From positions 2,294,001 through 2,358,000 of the forward strand of contig NZ_CP042305.1 of the NCBI RefSeq assembly GCF_007859675.1: DNA of 64,000 nucleotides, read 5' to 3'. Below are positions 1 to 8,297 of this stretch, piece by piece (the stretch's first letter is position 1; each line of letters starts with the position of its first letter). This DNA is from Humibacter ginsenosidimutans (GTDB lineage: Bacteria > Actinomycetota > Actinomycetes > Actinomycetales > Microbacteriaceae). The notes beneath the pieces were generated by a model. That model was not told where the DNA came from, did no database searches, and worked only from the letters and a program-made list of their open reading frames with translations. The position numbers were made by a program, and so were the translations under genes.

Positions 1-320
1 ACGTGCTCGTGCTTCTCGACTACCCGCTGTTCCCCGGCGTGGGCGTGAAGGTTCGCCCGGTCGGGGTGCTGCACATGAGCGACGAGGCCGGCGGCGACGA
101 CAAGATCATCGCGGTGCAGTACAAGGACCCGCGCTGGACGCACATCCAGGACGTCGACGACATTCCCGAGTACACGAAGAAGGAGATCCAGCACTTCTTC
201 GAGCACTACAAGGACCTCGAGCCCGGCAAGTGGGTCAAGGTGGATGCCTGGGGCGACGCCGCCGACGCCGACCGCCTCGTGCAGGAGGCCATCACGCGCC
301 TCGCCGAGCAGGACCACTGA
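1..320 (+). CDS. ppa: Inorganic pyrophosphatase, C-terminal part (5' end outside window)
   Basis: Cytoplasmic enzyme that hydrolyses pyrophosphate to two phosphates and so pulls biosynthetic reactions forward. Only the last 105 or so residues are inside the window; the reading frame is open at the left edge. The visible part has the family I PPase features: a run through GVGVKVRPVGVLHM, then DEAGGDDKIIAV with the metal-binding acidic cluster, and the C-terminal helix with FFEHYKDLEPGKWVKV. The family is about 160-175 residues long, so roughly the first third is missing because of the window edge and not because of damage. The stop at 318-320 lies just before the beta-lactamase gene on the same strand. 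Confidence 0.95.
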   Translation, partial: VLVLLDYPLFPGVGVKVRPVGVLHMSDEAGGDDKIIAVQYKDPRWTHIQDVDDIPEYTKKEIQHFFEHYKDLEPGKWVKVDAWGDAADADRLVQEAITRLAEQDH

Positions 321-322
321 GC

Positions 323-1279
323 CTGCGGCTGAACACGACCAGGGCGAGAGCGCTCACTGCGGTTGCGGTGAGCGCTCTCGTCGTTGTGCTGGCCGGTGGA
401 TGCTCGAGCGTCCCGAATCGGGCCGCTCCGGGCACGCCTGACGTTCGACGCACGGCGACGGCGACTCCCTCGGCTCCGGTCTTCGATGCTTCTGCACTGT
501 CTTCGCAGCTGTCGCAGATCGAGACCCGCTTCGGCGCACGCGTCGGTGTGGACGTGCTCGACACCGGAGCGGGAACAACGTTCGGCTATCGCGCCACGGA
601 ACGGTTCGCCCTCGATTCGACGAGCAAGGTGCTCACGTCGGGAATGGTCCTGAGCGAGGCCGACGACGCACGCCTGGCGACGGTCATCCACTTCGGCTCA
701 TCGGAGCTTCAGTCGTACTCGCCCATCACGTCGCAGCATGTCGACACGGGCATGACGCTGTCCGCGCTGGTGGCCGCAGCGCTGCAATACAGCGACAACA
801 CTGCCGCGAACCTGTTGTACGGGGAGCTGGGCGGCCCGGCCGCGGCCCAGAGCCGCCTGCGGGCATGGGGCGACACGATCACGAACCTCGACCGCGTCGA
901 GCCCGACCTCAATTCCGCTGTCCCCGGCGACGTGCGCGACACCTCCACACCCGGGCAGATGGCGACCGCGCTGAAGGCGCTGCTGATCGGCGACCGGCTG
1001 AGCGCACAACGTCGCGCATTCCTCAGGGACACGATGCTCGCCAACACGACGGGTGGCCCGTACATCCGCGCCGGCGTCCCCTCGACCTGGCGGGTCGCGG
1101 ACAAGACGGGCAACGGTGGCTACGGGTCTCGCAATGACGTCGCTGTGCTGTATCCGCCAGGCGCTTCACCCATCGTTCTGACGGTCTACACCACCAGGAG
1201 CACAGCGGATGCCGCGTCGGACGACGGCCTGATCGCCACCGTGACGCGCTCTGTCGTCGCCGCGCTCGACGGACGCTGA
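323..1279 (+). CDS. Class A serine beta-lactamase, predicted lipoprotein
   Basis: Secreted, lipid-anchored penicillin-hydrolysing enzyme. The N-terminus has a hydrophobic signal followed by a lipobox, LAGGC. All class A motifs are present: STSK nucleophile/general base near residue 99, SDN near 157, the omega-loop Glu in EPDLN near 193, and KTG near 261. Length (about 318 residues) and motif spacing fit an intact enzyme. The start is uncertain. The only upstream ATG in frame (230) lies deep inside ppa. The next regular start (GTG 368) would remove the positively charged n-region. A CTG at 323 or 329, just after the ppa stop and behind AGGA, gives the best signal peptide. It could also act as a D,D-carboxypeptidase-like penicillin-binding protein, but the EPDLN loop favours a beta-lactamase. 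Confidence 0.85.
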   Translation: MRLNTTRARALTAVAVSALVVVLAGGCSSVPNRAAPGTPDVRRTATATPSAPVFDASALSSQLSQIETRFGARVGVDVLDTGAGTTFGYRATERFALDSTSKVLTSGMVLSEADDARLATVIHFGSSELQSYSPITSQHVDTGMTLSALVAAALQYSDNTAANLLYGELGGPAAAQSRLRAWGDTITNLDRVEPDLNSAVPGDVRDTSTPGQMATALKALLIGDRLSAQRRAFLRDTMLANTTGGPYIRAGVPSTWRVADKTGNGGYGSRNDVAVLYPPGASPIVLTVYTTRSTADAASDDGLIATVTRSVVAALDGR

Positions 1280-1327
1280 GACCCACGGCGCCTCACCGGC
1301 GGATCACCTCGCAGGGACGACCTGCCT

Positions 1328-2779
1328 CTACGCGGACGGGCGGGCGACGTACGGGTACGGCGACCCCCACAGCCCCTCGACGGCGAGCGGTTCGCCGTAG
1401 TCGCGGGCCGCGATGATCTGATTGCCGCCCAGGTAGATGGCGTCGTGGTAGAAGCCGTCGTCGTACCAGAAGATGATGTCACCGCGCTGACGCTGGCTCA
1501 GCGGCACGAGCTGTCCGCGCGCCTGGGCAACGGCGAACTGGTCGCCGACGTTGTGGTCGCCGACGTAGATGCCTGCCGCGGCGTACGCCATCATCACGAG
1601 GCCCGAGCAGTCGTAGTACGTCGGCCCGGCGCCGCCGAGCTTGTACGGCGCGCCGAGATGAGCGTAGGCGTAGTTGATGGCCGTCTCGACGGCGCTGCTG
1701 TTCGGCGCGCCGACCGACCCGCCGCCCGACGACGGGGCACCGCCCGACGAGCCGCCCGAGCTTCCCGATGATCCCCCGGAACCGGACCCGCCCGACGGAG
1801 CACTCGGCGCCGCCTGCGACGGTGGAGGAGGCGTGGCGGCCTTTTTCTCGGCTTGCTCCTGCGCAAGCTTGGCGACGCCGACCGCGTACTCCCCCGCGAC
1901 CTTCGTCGACGTGTTCTGCAGCGAGGCCAGCTGCGAGACGAGTTCCGTCTGCTTGGACTTCTGCGCCGCAAGCGCGGACTGGGCGGCAGCGGCAGCGTCG
2001 TTCGCGGCCTCGAGGTCGGTGGCCGCGGCATCCTCGAGCTGCTTGCGCGACTTCTCGGCCGCCGAAGCCTGGTCGGCGAGCGAGCTCGCGGTGTTCTTGT
2101 CCTTCACCGCCTGCTGGTAGATGGCATTGGACTGCGCGCTGAGTTGGCTCATCGCGCCGAGCTGATAGAGCAGCTTGTCGCTGGTCTCCGCGTCTCCGCC
2201 CGACAGCAGCAGACCGAGCGACGAGTCGCCGCCGGTCTGGGCCAGGTGGGATGCCAGCAGTCCGGCCCGCATCACGGAGGTGTGCGCCGTCTTCGCCGCG
2301 GCTTTCGACTGCGTCTGAAGGTCGTCGGCCTTCGCCGCAGCATCGTCGAGCTTGCTCTTGGTGACCAGGTACGCCTCCGCGGCTTTGTCGGCGGCGACGC
2401 TCGCGGCATCCGCGGAATTCTGCAGGTCGCCGATGAGCGTGGTGATCTTGTCGACCAGAGCCTGCTTGTCCTTGACGTTCTGCTTGGCCTGTTGAACGTC
2501 GTTCCAGTTCGGGTAGTCGTCGGCGTGCGCGGGCGGCACGATGATGCCGATGGCGCCCGTCATGACGCCGACGGCGGCGGCACCGATCGACATCGATCCC
2601 CGCGAGAACGCTCCTGTGCGGTTCGACGGACGCCGCGTCGTGCCGCCGTCCACGTCCGTCACGGGCCGGCCGGTCGGCCCCCACACGGACGCTCGTGAGC
2701 GTTGGCGGCGCGATGCCCCCAACGACTCGTCCTCGCTGTGCTGCGCGCGCACGCGCTCGTCCGACGGTTCCGGTGCCAT
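1328..2779 (-). CDS. Secreted NlpC/P60 (C40) cell-wall endopeptidase with coiled coil
   Basis: Peptidoglycan endopeptidase of the RipA/CwlO type, expected to cut stem peptides during growth or division. Layout: a charged N-terminal stretch, a hydrophobic export segment ending PPAHA (about residues 60-85), a long Ala/Lys/Gln-rich coiled coil, a Ser/Gly linker, and a C-terminal NlpC/P60 domain. The catalytic Cys is in DCSGLVMMAYA (about residue 391) and the His in YHDAIYLGG. The ATG at 2779 is chosen because it has a G-rich Shine-Dalgarno sequence and avoids overlap with the upstream M23 gene; an ATG at 2860 would overlap it. It lies 19 bases behind that gene, with which it shares an operon, a similar export signal and a similar coiled coil. 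ATP-driven FtsEX-type activation through the coiled coil is possible but nothing here shows it. Confidence 0.9.
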   Translation of the reverse strand: MAPEPSDERVRAQHSEDESLGASRRQRSRASVWGPTGRPVTDVDGGTTRRPSNRTGAFSRGSMSIGAAAVGVMTGAIGIIVPPAHADDYPNWNDVQQAKQNVKDKQALVDKITTLIGDLQNSADAASVAADKAAEAYLVTKSKLDDAAAKADDLQTQSKAAAKTAHTSVMRAGLLASHLAQTGGDSSLGLLLSGGDAETSDKLLYQLGAMSQLSAQSNAIYQQAVKDKNTASSLADQASAAEKSRKQLEDAAATDLEAANDAAAAAQSALAAQKSKQTELVSQLASLQNTSTKVAGEYAVGVAKLAQEQAEKKAATPPPPSQAAPSAPSGGSGSGGSSGSSGGSSGGAPSSGGGSVGAPNSSAVETAINYAYAHLGAPYKLGGAGPTYYDCSGLVMMAYAAAGIYVGDHNVGDQFAVAQARGQLVPLSQRQRGDIIFWYDDGFYHDAIYLGGNQIIAARDYGEPLAVEGLWGSPYPYVARPSA

Positions 2780-2798
2780 ATCGCCCCCCGCGATATCG

Positions 2799-4064
2799 TC
2801 AGCCGAGCGACACTCCCCGCGCGGCCATGAACGGGATCGGGTTGATCGCGCTCCCGCCATTTCGTACTTCGAAATGCAAGTGACATCCGGTCGAGTTGCC
2901 GGTCGAACCGACGTGGGCTATCGGCTGGCCGGCACCGACCCGCTCGCCGTAGCTCACGAGGATGCCTCCGCTCACGATATGTCCGTATCCCGTGGAAATG
3001 CCACCCCCGTTGTCGAGCAGCACGAAGTTGCCGTACCCGCCGTTCCAGCCCGCGTACGTGACCGTGCCCGCGTGCGCGGCGTGGATCGTGGCCCCGCAGT
3101 AGGCGCCGATGTCGACGCCTTCGTGGTAGCTGGTGCAGCCGGAGCACGGGGCGACGCGCCAGCCGAATCCGTCGGTGATCGGGCCGCTCACGGGGTCGGC
3201 CCACCCGCTGGAGGCGACGTTTCCGGCTGCCGCCGCGGCAGCCCGCCTGGCCGCCTCCGCCTTGCGCTGCTCCTCGACGCCCTTCTGATAGCCGGCCACC
3301 GTCTTGGCCGTGGTGTCCTTCAGCGCGGCGAGCTGAGCCTCGAGCACCGCGGACTGCGTCTGCTGCGCGGTGAGGGCGGCCTGCGCGCTCTGTGCCGCCA
3401 CCACCGCCTTCTGATACGCGGCATCGGCGTCGTCGCGCAGCTTCTGGCGCTCCGTGCGGGCGGCGCTGGCCTGATCGCTCATCGCCTTGGCGGTGTTGCG
3501 CGCCTGCTCCGCCTGCTCATAGATGCCGCTGGTGTTCTCCACCAGCTTCGAGGCCGAGCCGAGGTGGTCGAGCAGCTTGGCGGCATCCTTCGCGCTCTTG
3601 GTACCGCTGAGAAAGATGTTGGTCGTGAGGTCGGCACCGCCTGAGCGGTAGAGCTCGGCGACGAGGCGCCCCGCCTGCGTGGTGGCGGCATCCGCCTTCT
3701 TCGTCAGGTCGGATGCCTTCTGCTGCAGGGTGCGCGCGGTCACGTCGGCGAGGTCGAACTTCTGTTGCGCTCCGGCGTATTCGTTGCCCGCCTTCACCGA
3801 CGCCGCCTGCGTCTCGGTGACCTGCGTCTTCAGCCCGGAGATGAGCGCCTGGATCTTCGTCACCTCTGCCTGCGCCGTCGCCTGGCTCGCCTTGGCGCGC
3901 TGCACGTCTTGCCAGCTCGGATACTGGTCGGCCTGTGCGGGAGCCGCGATGCCGCCGACGAGTGCGACAGCGAGAACACCGACGGCCGCGCGGCCCGCCC
4001 AGCGCGCGACACCGGAGGGCGCCCCGTGACGGGCGCGCTGCTGCTGGCGGTCGTGTCGGGTCAT
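2799..4064 (-). CDS. Secreted M23 family metallopeptidase with coiled coil (EnvC/NlpD-like)
   Basis: Zinc endopeptidase-fold protein of the cell envelope. Layout: Arg-rich n-region, hydrophobic signal ending in PAQA, then DQYPSWQDVQRAKA, a long coiled coil, and a C-terminal LytM/M23 domain. The metal ligands look intact: HEGVD (HxxxD) and HLHFEV (HxH). The domain is therefore probably an active hydrolase, unlike degenerate EnvC proteins. The start at 4064 follows GAGGA at a fair distance; the longer frame to 4229 has no supported start. It is the first gene of a two-gene operon with the NlpC/P60 hydrolase. Both mature proteins begin almost alike (D-YP-W-DVQ-AK), so the two probably arose by domain swapping on a common exported coiled-coil stem. 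Confidence 0.9.
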   Translation of the reverse strand: MTRHDRQQQRARHGAPSGVARWAGRAAVGVLAVALVGGIAAPAQADQYPSWQDVQRAKASQATAQAEVTKIQALISGLKTQVTETQAASVKAGNEYAGAQQKFDLADVTARTLQQKASDLTKKADAATTQAGRLVAELYRSGGADLTTNIFLSGTKSAKDAAKLLDHLGSASKLVENTSGIYEQAEQARNTAKAMSDQASAARTERQKLRDDADAAYQKAVVAAQSAQAALTAQQTQSAVLEAQLAALKDTTAKTVAGYQKGVEEQRKAEAARRAAAAAAGNVASSGWADPVSGPITDGFGWRVAPCSGCTSYHEGVDIGAYCGATIHAAHAGTVTYAGWNGGYGNFVLLDNGGGISTGYGHIVSGGILVSYGERVGAGQPIAHVGSTGNSTGCHLHFEVRNGGSAINPIPFMAARGVSLG

Positions 4065-4285
4065 TGCTCTCGTCCTCGAGTGCGGCTGAAGGGGGCGCCG
4101 CCGATCAGGTACTCGTGCGACTGTAACCCGATGCCGAAAGAGGAAGAAGGCCATTCGCCGAGGGTCGTGCGATTGGCCGGACGGGCGCCCGAGACCCCGT
4201 CGAACGGCGGGATGCGCTCGGTTTGGCAATCGGCCGAGGTTCCCTTAGGCTTACTCCTCGGTAGTCACACGCGGTGAGCGTAGAC

Positions 4286-4358
4286 GGCCCCATCGTTTAG
4301 TGGCCTAGGACGCCGCCCTTTCACGGCGGTAGCACGGGTTCGAATCCCGTTGGGGTCA
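4286..4358 (+). tRNA. tRNA-Glu (anticodon TTC)
   Basis: A 73-nt cloverleaf. The acceptor stem GGCCCCA pairs with TGGGGTC, allowing one G-T pair, with A as discriminator. The anticodon stem CCGCC/GGCGG encloses CTTTCAC, so the anticodon is TTC. The T arm contains GGTTCGAATCC. CCA is not encoded. It is the first gene of a Glu-Asp-Phe cluster. Confidence 0.97.
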
Positions 4359-4406
4359 CGCAATGCGAGTCGCGAGAACTACTACAATGGAAAACTGAAA
4401 ACACAT

Positions 4407-4480
4407 GGCCCTGTAGCGCAGTTGGTTAGCGTGCCGCCCTGTCACGGCGGAGGTCGCGGGTTCAAGTCCCGTCAGGGTCG
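4407..4480 (+). tRNA. tRNA-Asp (anticodon GTC)
   Basis: A 74-nt cloverleaf. The acceptor GGCCCTG pairs with CAGGGTC and G is the discriminator. The anticodon stem CCGCC/GGCGG is identical to that of the neighbouring tRNA-Glu and encloses CTGTCAC, giving GTC. The T loop is GTTCAAGTC. It lies 48 bases after tRNA-Glu and is followed at once by a strong terminator. Confidence 0.97.
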
Positions 4481-4485
4481 CGCTG

Positions 4486-4516
4486 GAGAAGCCCTTCTTT
4501 GTGGAGGGCTTCTTTT
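4486..4516 (+). terminator. Rho-independent terminator after tRNA-Asp
   Basis: Stem GAAGCCCT (4488-4495) pairs with AGGGCTTC (4505-4512) around a 9-base loop and is followed by TTTT. It ends the tRNA-Glu/Asp transcript and implies that tRNA-Phe has its own promoter or depends on read-through. Confidence 0.85.
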
Positions 4517-4543
4517 CCAGTAGGCGTCATTTCACGGATGCCT

Positions 4544-4616
4544 GGCTCTGTAGCTCAGTTGGTAGAGCGTTCGACTGAAAATCGAAAGGTCACCGGATCG
4601 ATGCCGGTCGGAGCCA
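4544..4616 (+). tRNA. tRNA-Phe (anticodon GAA)
   Basis: A 73-nt cloverleaf. The acceptor GGCTCTG pairs with CGGAGCC and A is the discriminator. The anticodon stem TTCGA/TCGAA encloses CTGAAAA, so the anticodon is GAA. The D arm has AGCTCAGTTGGTAGAGC. It is the last member of the cluster. Confidence 0.97.
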
Positions 4617-4623
4617 CAGTGCG

Positions 4624-4656
4624 AAGCCCCCGGTTCAGCTGAACTCGGGGGCTTTC
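4624..4656 (+). terminator. Rho-independent terminator after tRNA-Phe
   Basis: AAGCCCCCG (4624-4632) pairs with CGGGGGCTT (4646-4654) around a 13-base loop that itself contains GTTCAGCTGAAC, and T residues follow. It closes the tRNA cluster. Confidence 0.85.
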
Positions 4657-4701
4657 TCGTGCGGCCTCTGGCCGGCCGCACGACGTGGAGCAGGAGCGAC
4701 G

Positions 4702-4866
4702 TCAAGGCCGGCCGAGTCCGTCCTTCCGGCGCTCGTCCTGCGAGCCGAAGTCGTCGGCCTCGCCGCTTCCATCCTCGAGAACCTCGTCACGAAGTTCCTG
4801 TCTGTGCTGGTCCTGTTCTTCGCGGGCATCGCGCAGTTCGTCGTTCTTGCTCTCGTCGCGGCTCAT
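4702..4866 (-). CDS. Small highly charged protein, 54 residues
   Basis: I do not recognise a family. The frame encodes 54 residues that begin MSRDESKNDELRDAREEQ and end in DERRKDGLGRP. More than half the residues are Asp, Glu, Arg or Lys, with Gln next, and there is no hydrophobic segment, so it should be soluble and perhaps largely helical or disordered. Support for a real gene: a GAGGGG Shine-Dalgarno sequence about 8 bases before the ATG, and a composition unlike a random high-GC frame, which would be rich in Ala, Gly and Pro. It sits alone between the tRNA cluster and an alpha/beta hydrolase, reading toward the tRNA terminator. Confidence 0.6.
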   Translation of the reverse strand: MSRDESKNDELRDAREEQDQHRQELRDEVLEDGSGEADDFGSQDERRKDGLGRP

Positions 4867-5142
4867 CTCGTCACCCCTCACGCATGTAGTCGTCTTCTCT
4901 GTGCTCCATTGTCGACGGCGGTCCGCCGGATTGCCACCGTCGACGAAGGCTGGTGCGATCGGGCGCGCTGCGCGAAGTCAAGGCGACGGCTGCGCCGAAC
5001 ACCGTTTGCCCGGGGCCCGCCGTTGTGGACCTCGCCCGGCCAGGGCCGCAAAGCTCATACTGAAGTCACGCCGCTTCACATCCTCCAGGTGCCTGCGGGC
5101 ACCACCTGGTGAGTGACACCGCTCCGAGAGAAAAGGCTGGCC

Positions 5143-6351
5143 ATGTCACAGGAAAAGTCGACCGTTCGTCCGTTCTCCGACAACGCCGACTTCGACTTCG
5201 AGATCCGCGGCGCTCTCGGCAACAGCGCCGCTGGTGCCGGCGAACCCGGGGAGATTCTCGCCGCGGTCAGCGGCCTGCGCAAAGACGATCACGATGGCTG
5301 GTTCACGGCCTGGTCGAACCTGGCGGATCGTACGTTCGCCGTCGGGACTGCTGCCGCAGCTGGTGGCCATGACGTCAGTGCAGCTGCGGCCTATCTCAGA
5401 TCGTCGGCGTACTACTCCGTAGCGGTGAATGCGTTGGCCGCGCTCGGCGCATCTGACCTGCTCGTTCCCACCTTTCGGAAGCAACATGACGCTTGGGAGC
5501 ACTTCGTAGCTCATACATCGACTGGTGTGGACAAGGTCGCCATCCCGTTCGAAGACGGCGCACTGCCCGGCTGGTTCTTTCGGGCCTCGGGCGGCGGGGC
5601 GACGACCCTTGTCTTGGTCAACGGAAGCGACGGTTCGCTGGCCAGCCTCTGGGGCTCTGCCGGAGCTGCTGCGCTGGCCCGCGGCTACAACGCCTTGGTC
5701 TTCGACGGCCCCGGCCAGCAGTCTCAACTCTTCGAGAAGAACACCTGCTTCCGGCCCGACTGGGAGAACGTGCTCACACCGGTCTATGAGTACCTCGCAG
5801 GTCTCGACGGTGTCGACAGCGAACGCATCGCGGTCTACGGCATCAGCCAGGGCGGCTATTGGGTGGCTCGCGCGATCTCGTTCGAACACCGATTCGCGGC
5901 TGCGATCACCGACCCGGGGCTCGTCGACGTGTCGACATCGTGGACGAGTCATGTTCCGAAGAGTCTGTTGAAGCTGCTCGACGAAGGGCAACTCGAGAAG
6001 TTCGACGAAGAGATGGGCTTCGGAATGAAATTCTCGCCCGACACCGCCCGCACCTGGGTGTTCCGTGCGCGTCCGTATGGCACGTCGGGCTATGCGGAGA
6101 CCATCGAAGCGGTGCGCCGCTACACCGTTGCCGACGTTGCCGATCAGATCACGACACCCCTTCTGATCCTTTCCCCGGAGCACGAGCAGTTCTGGCCAGG
6201 TCAGGCGGACCAGCTCGCGAGCCTCACCCCCTCCGTCTCCACCGTGATGCGATTCACCGCCGCAGAAGGTGCCGATGAGCATTGTCAGCCGCTCGCACGC
6301 ACTCTGACTGCCCAACGCATGTACGACTGGCTCGACGAGCACCTTGCCTGA
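5143..6351 (+). CDS. Alpha/beta hydrolase of the FrsA/DHPON-hydrolase-like type
   Basis: Predicted cytoplasmic hydrolase of 402 residues. A helical N-terminal half (about 1-140) precedes the alpha/beta core, as in 2,6-dihydroxypseudooxynicotine hydrolase and FrsA-like esterases. The core shows LVLVNGSDG (oxyanion region), the nucleophile elbow GISQGG, an acidic residue in ILSPEHEQF, and a C-terminal His in GADEHCQP, so the triad appears complete. The substrate is unknown; ester or carbon-carbon bond hydrolysis is possible within this group. The ATG at 5143 is preferred over 5113 because AAAAGG lies before it. A topoisomerase gene follows closely on the same strand. Confidence 0.8.
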   Translation: MSQEKSTVRPFSDNADFDFEIRGALGNSAAGAGEPGEILAAVSGLRKDDHDGWFTAWSNLADRTFAVGTAAAAGGHDVSAAAAYLRSSAYYSVAVNALAALGASDLLVPTFRKQHDAWEHFVAHTSTGVDKVAIPFEDGALPGWFFRASGGGATTLVLVNGSDGSLASLWGSAGAAALARGYNALVFDGPGQQSQLFEKNTCFRPDWENVLTPVYEYLAGLDGVDSERIAVYGISQGGYWVARAISFEHRFAAAITDPGLVDVSTSWTSHVPKSLLKLLDEGQLEKFDEEMGFGMKFSPDTARTWVFRARPYGTSGYAETIEAVRRYTVADVADQITTPLLILSPEHEQFWPGQADQLASLTPSVSTVMRFTAAEGADEHCQPLARTLTAQRMYDWLDEHLA

Positions 6352-6371
6352 CCAGATGCGTCTCACTCACC

Positions 6372-7343
6372 GTGCCCGGCAGAGCTGACCGACTGCGGCG
6401 CAGCGACCCGAGCGCTGCGGGCATCCGCCGGATCGCGGGCCGAGGCCAGGAGAGCTTCTCGTACGCGACCGAGGAGGGCGGGCATCCGGATGCCGCAACG
6501 CTCACCCGCATCGAGGAGCTCGCCGTGCCGCCGGCATGGACGGACGTCTGGATCTGCGCGGACCCGCGCGGACACATTCAAGCAGTGGGAACCGATGCCG
6601 CGGGGCGTCGGCAGTATCTCTACCACGAGCAGTGGAGACGGCAGCGCGACGAGGCGAAGTTCGATCGCGCGCTCGAGCTCGCGGCCGCGCTGCCACACGC
6701 CAGACGCGCGGTCTCTCACGATCTCGGAAAGGATGCGTTCGGTCACGAGCGCGCGCTCGCCGGGGCGTTCCGGATCGTCGACCGAGCCTCGGTGCGCATC
6801 GGTGGCGAGCAGTACCGGCGACTGTACGGCAGCCGGGGAGTCACCACGTTGCGGTGCCGAGACGCGACCGTGGAAGGGGCCGACGTGATCCTCGGGTTCC
6901 CGTCGAAGAGCGGACAGTATTGGGAGTCGGCGGTCACCGACCCACTGCTGGCACGCTATCTGCGCGCCGTGATCGAGATCCGCGGCGCGGCCTCTCGCCT
7001 TATCGCATGGCGAGCATCGCGCTGGCAACCGATATCGAGCGCGGAGCTCAATGACTACATCCGCACCCGAACGGGCGTCGAGGCCACGGCCAAGGACTTC
7101 CGCACACTGCGCGGCACCATCGTGGCCGCGCAGTCTCTCGCACGATCTGCCCGCGAGCCCGGCGGCGAATCCGATGCCGACGTTCGTGCCGCGATGCGGT
7201 CCGCCGCGGAGGTTCTCGGCAACACGCCCGCCATCGCACGGGCGAGCTACGTCGACCCCCGAGTCATCGATCGTTTTCGGTCGGGAGAGACCCTGCGCCT
7301 GAGCGGGTCATCCGAGTCGGCCCTCCTCGCGCTCCTGTCGTGA
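6372..7343 (+). CDS. DNA topoisomerase IB (poxvirus/eukaryotic type)
   Basis: Relaxes supercoiled DNA through a 3'-phosphotyrosyl intermediate without ATP. The 323-residue product matches the compact bacterial/viral IB form: an N-terminal beta domain with the HIQAVGTDAAGRRQYLYH segment, then the catalytic core with HERALAGAFRIVDRASVRIG, the KDFRTLRGT motif holding a catalytic Arg, and the active-site Tyr in ARASYVDPRVI near residue 293. I use GTG 6372, which directly follows the upstream hydrolase stop; the longer frame would overlap that gene. Such genes are scattered through actinobacteria and are commonly treated as horizontally spread accessory topoisomerases. Confidence 0.9.
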   Translation: MPGRADRLRRSDPSAAGIRRIAGRGQESFSYATEEGGHPDAATLTRIEELAVPPAWTDVWICADPRGHIQAVGTDAAGRRQYLYHEQWRRQRDEAKFDRALELAAALPHARRAVSHDLGKDAFGHERALAGAFRIVDRASVRIGGEQYRRLYGSRGVTTLRCRDATVEGADVILGFPSKSGQYWESAVTDPLLARYLRAVIEIRGAASRLIAWRASRWQPISSAELNDYIRTRTGVEATAKDFRTLRGTIVAAQSLARSAREPGGESDADVRAAMRSAAEVLGNTPAIARASYVDPRVIDRFRSGETLRLSGSSESALLALLS

Positions 7344-7491
7344 CGAAGCGCTTGTCGCCCTCGATGCGCAAGCAGACATCCTCGTGGGAAGGGTGATGCT
7401 CCACTCGCCTGCGTCGTACGTCAAGGCCTAGAGGCCTGCAATCGCCAGGCGATGCTGGAGGAGTGCTGAAGTCGAGGAGCAGTGAGAACCC

Positions 7492-8280
7492 GTGAGCGAG
7501 CGTGCCATGCGACTGGCGAGCGGACGCCAGACCGGGGTGACCGTGCTCGGCGACCCGGCGGCATCCCGTTGGGTGATGTTCTGCCATCCGGCACCCGGAT
7601 GCGGCGGCTTCGATCCCGATCCGCTGGCGACGGCGCGAAGCGGGCTGAAGCTCATCACGCTCGACAGACCGGGGTATGCGGCATCCGACCCCTGGGCCAT
7701 TCCTCCGCAGCCCTCTCCTTTGCGCTGGGCCTTGGACGCGGACGACTTTCTGGCGAGGTGCCGAACCGATGCCGAGTCGATCGGGCTCAGAGCCTATGAA
7801 GAGGTCGCTGTTCTGGGCTGGCGCGAGGGATGCGTCTACGCGGCCGCGCTCGCAGCCCGGCTCGGCCGGCAGGCATCCGCTCTCGTGCTCGTGGAACCGA
7901 TGACGCTGCGGCTCGCGGCACGATCCCTGCGCGCCGATGACGTGTGGGATGCGCGACGGTTCATGCCCGATCCCGACGACGACACGATCGTGGGACTCAG
8001 CTCGCGTGTCGAGCGGATGCTGGCCACCGCGGCGATGCAGGGAGACGCAGGTCTGGACGGTGATCGCGAGGCCGTGAAGCAGCGGGTCGTGAAAGAGAGC
8101 CTGCGCGCGGTCCGCGCTCCCGCGCTGATCCTGACAGGCACCGACAAGCGCATGCGGCGCGCCGCCCATGCGTACGCGCGGCAGCTGCAGGAGGCTCGGG
8201 TCGCGCTGACCGATGCGGAGGTGCCGATCGCGGCCCACTGGGGCCGCGTCCTCGCGTACCTCGAGGAGGACGCGCGTTGA
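7492..8280 (+). CDS. Alpha/beta-hydrolase-fold protein lacking the catalytic serine
   Basis: A 262-residue protein with the alpha/beta hydrolase layout: WVMFCHPAPGCGG (oxyanion region), ITLDRPGYAAS, an elbow at VLGWREGCVYAA, LILTGTDKRM, and PIAAHWGRVLAYL with a C-terminal His. The elbow, which should be GxSxG, reads GWREG, with Arg at the nucleophile position. The usual hydrolase chemistry is therefore unlikely and a binding or scaffold role is possible. The start is GTG 7492 behind GAGGAG. Length and the remaining core are intact, so this is a substituted family member and not a decayed gene. It is separated by 148 bases from the topoisomerase gene. Confidence 0.75.
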   Translation: MSERAMRLASGRQTGVTVLGDPAASRWVMFCHPAPGCGGFDPDPLATARSGLKLITLDRPGYAASDPWAIPPQPSPLRWALDADDFLARCRTDAESIGLRAYEEVAVLGWREGCVYAAALAARLGRQASALVLVEPMTLRLAARSLRADDVWDARRFMPDPDDDTIVGLSSRVERMLATAAMQGDAGLDGDREAVKQRVVKESLRAVRAPALILTGTDKRMRRAAHAYARQLQEARVALTDAEVPIAAHWGRVLAYLEEDAR

Positions 8281-8297
8281 AGGCCCCCGCTGAGCCG

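Noticed and set aside
7264..8238. 324-codon minus-strand frame opposite the Ser-less hydrolase
   Set aside because: Despite some protein-like stretches near 7380, it overlaps a well-formed gene and shows no family.
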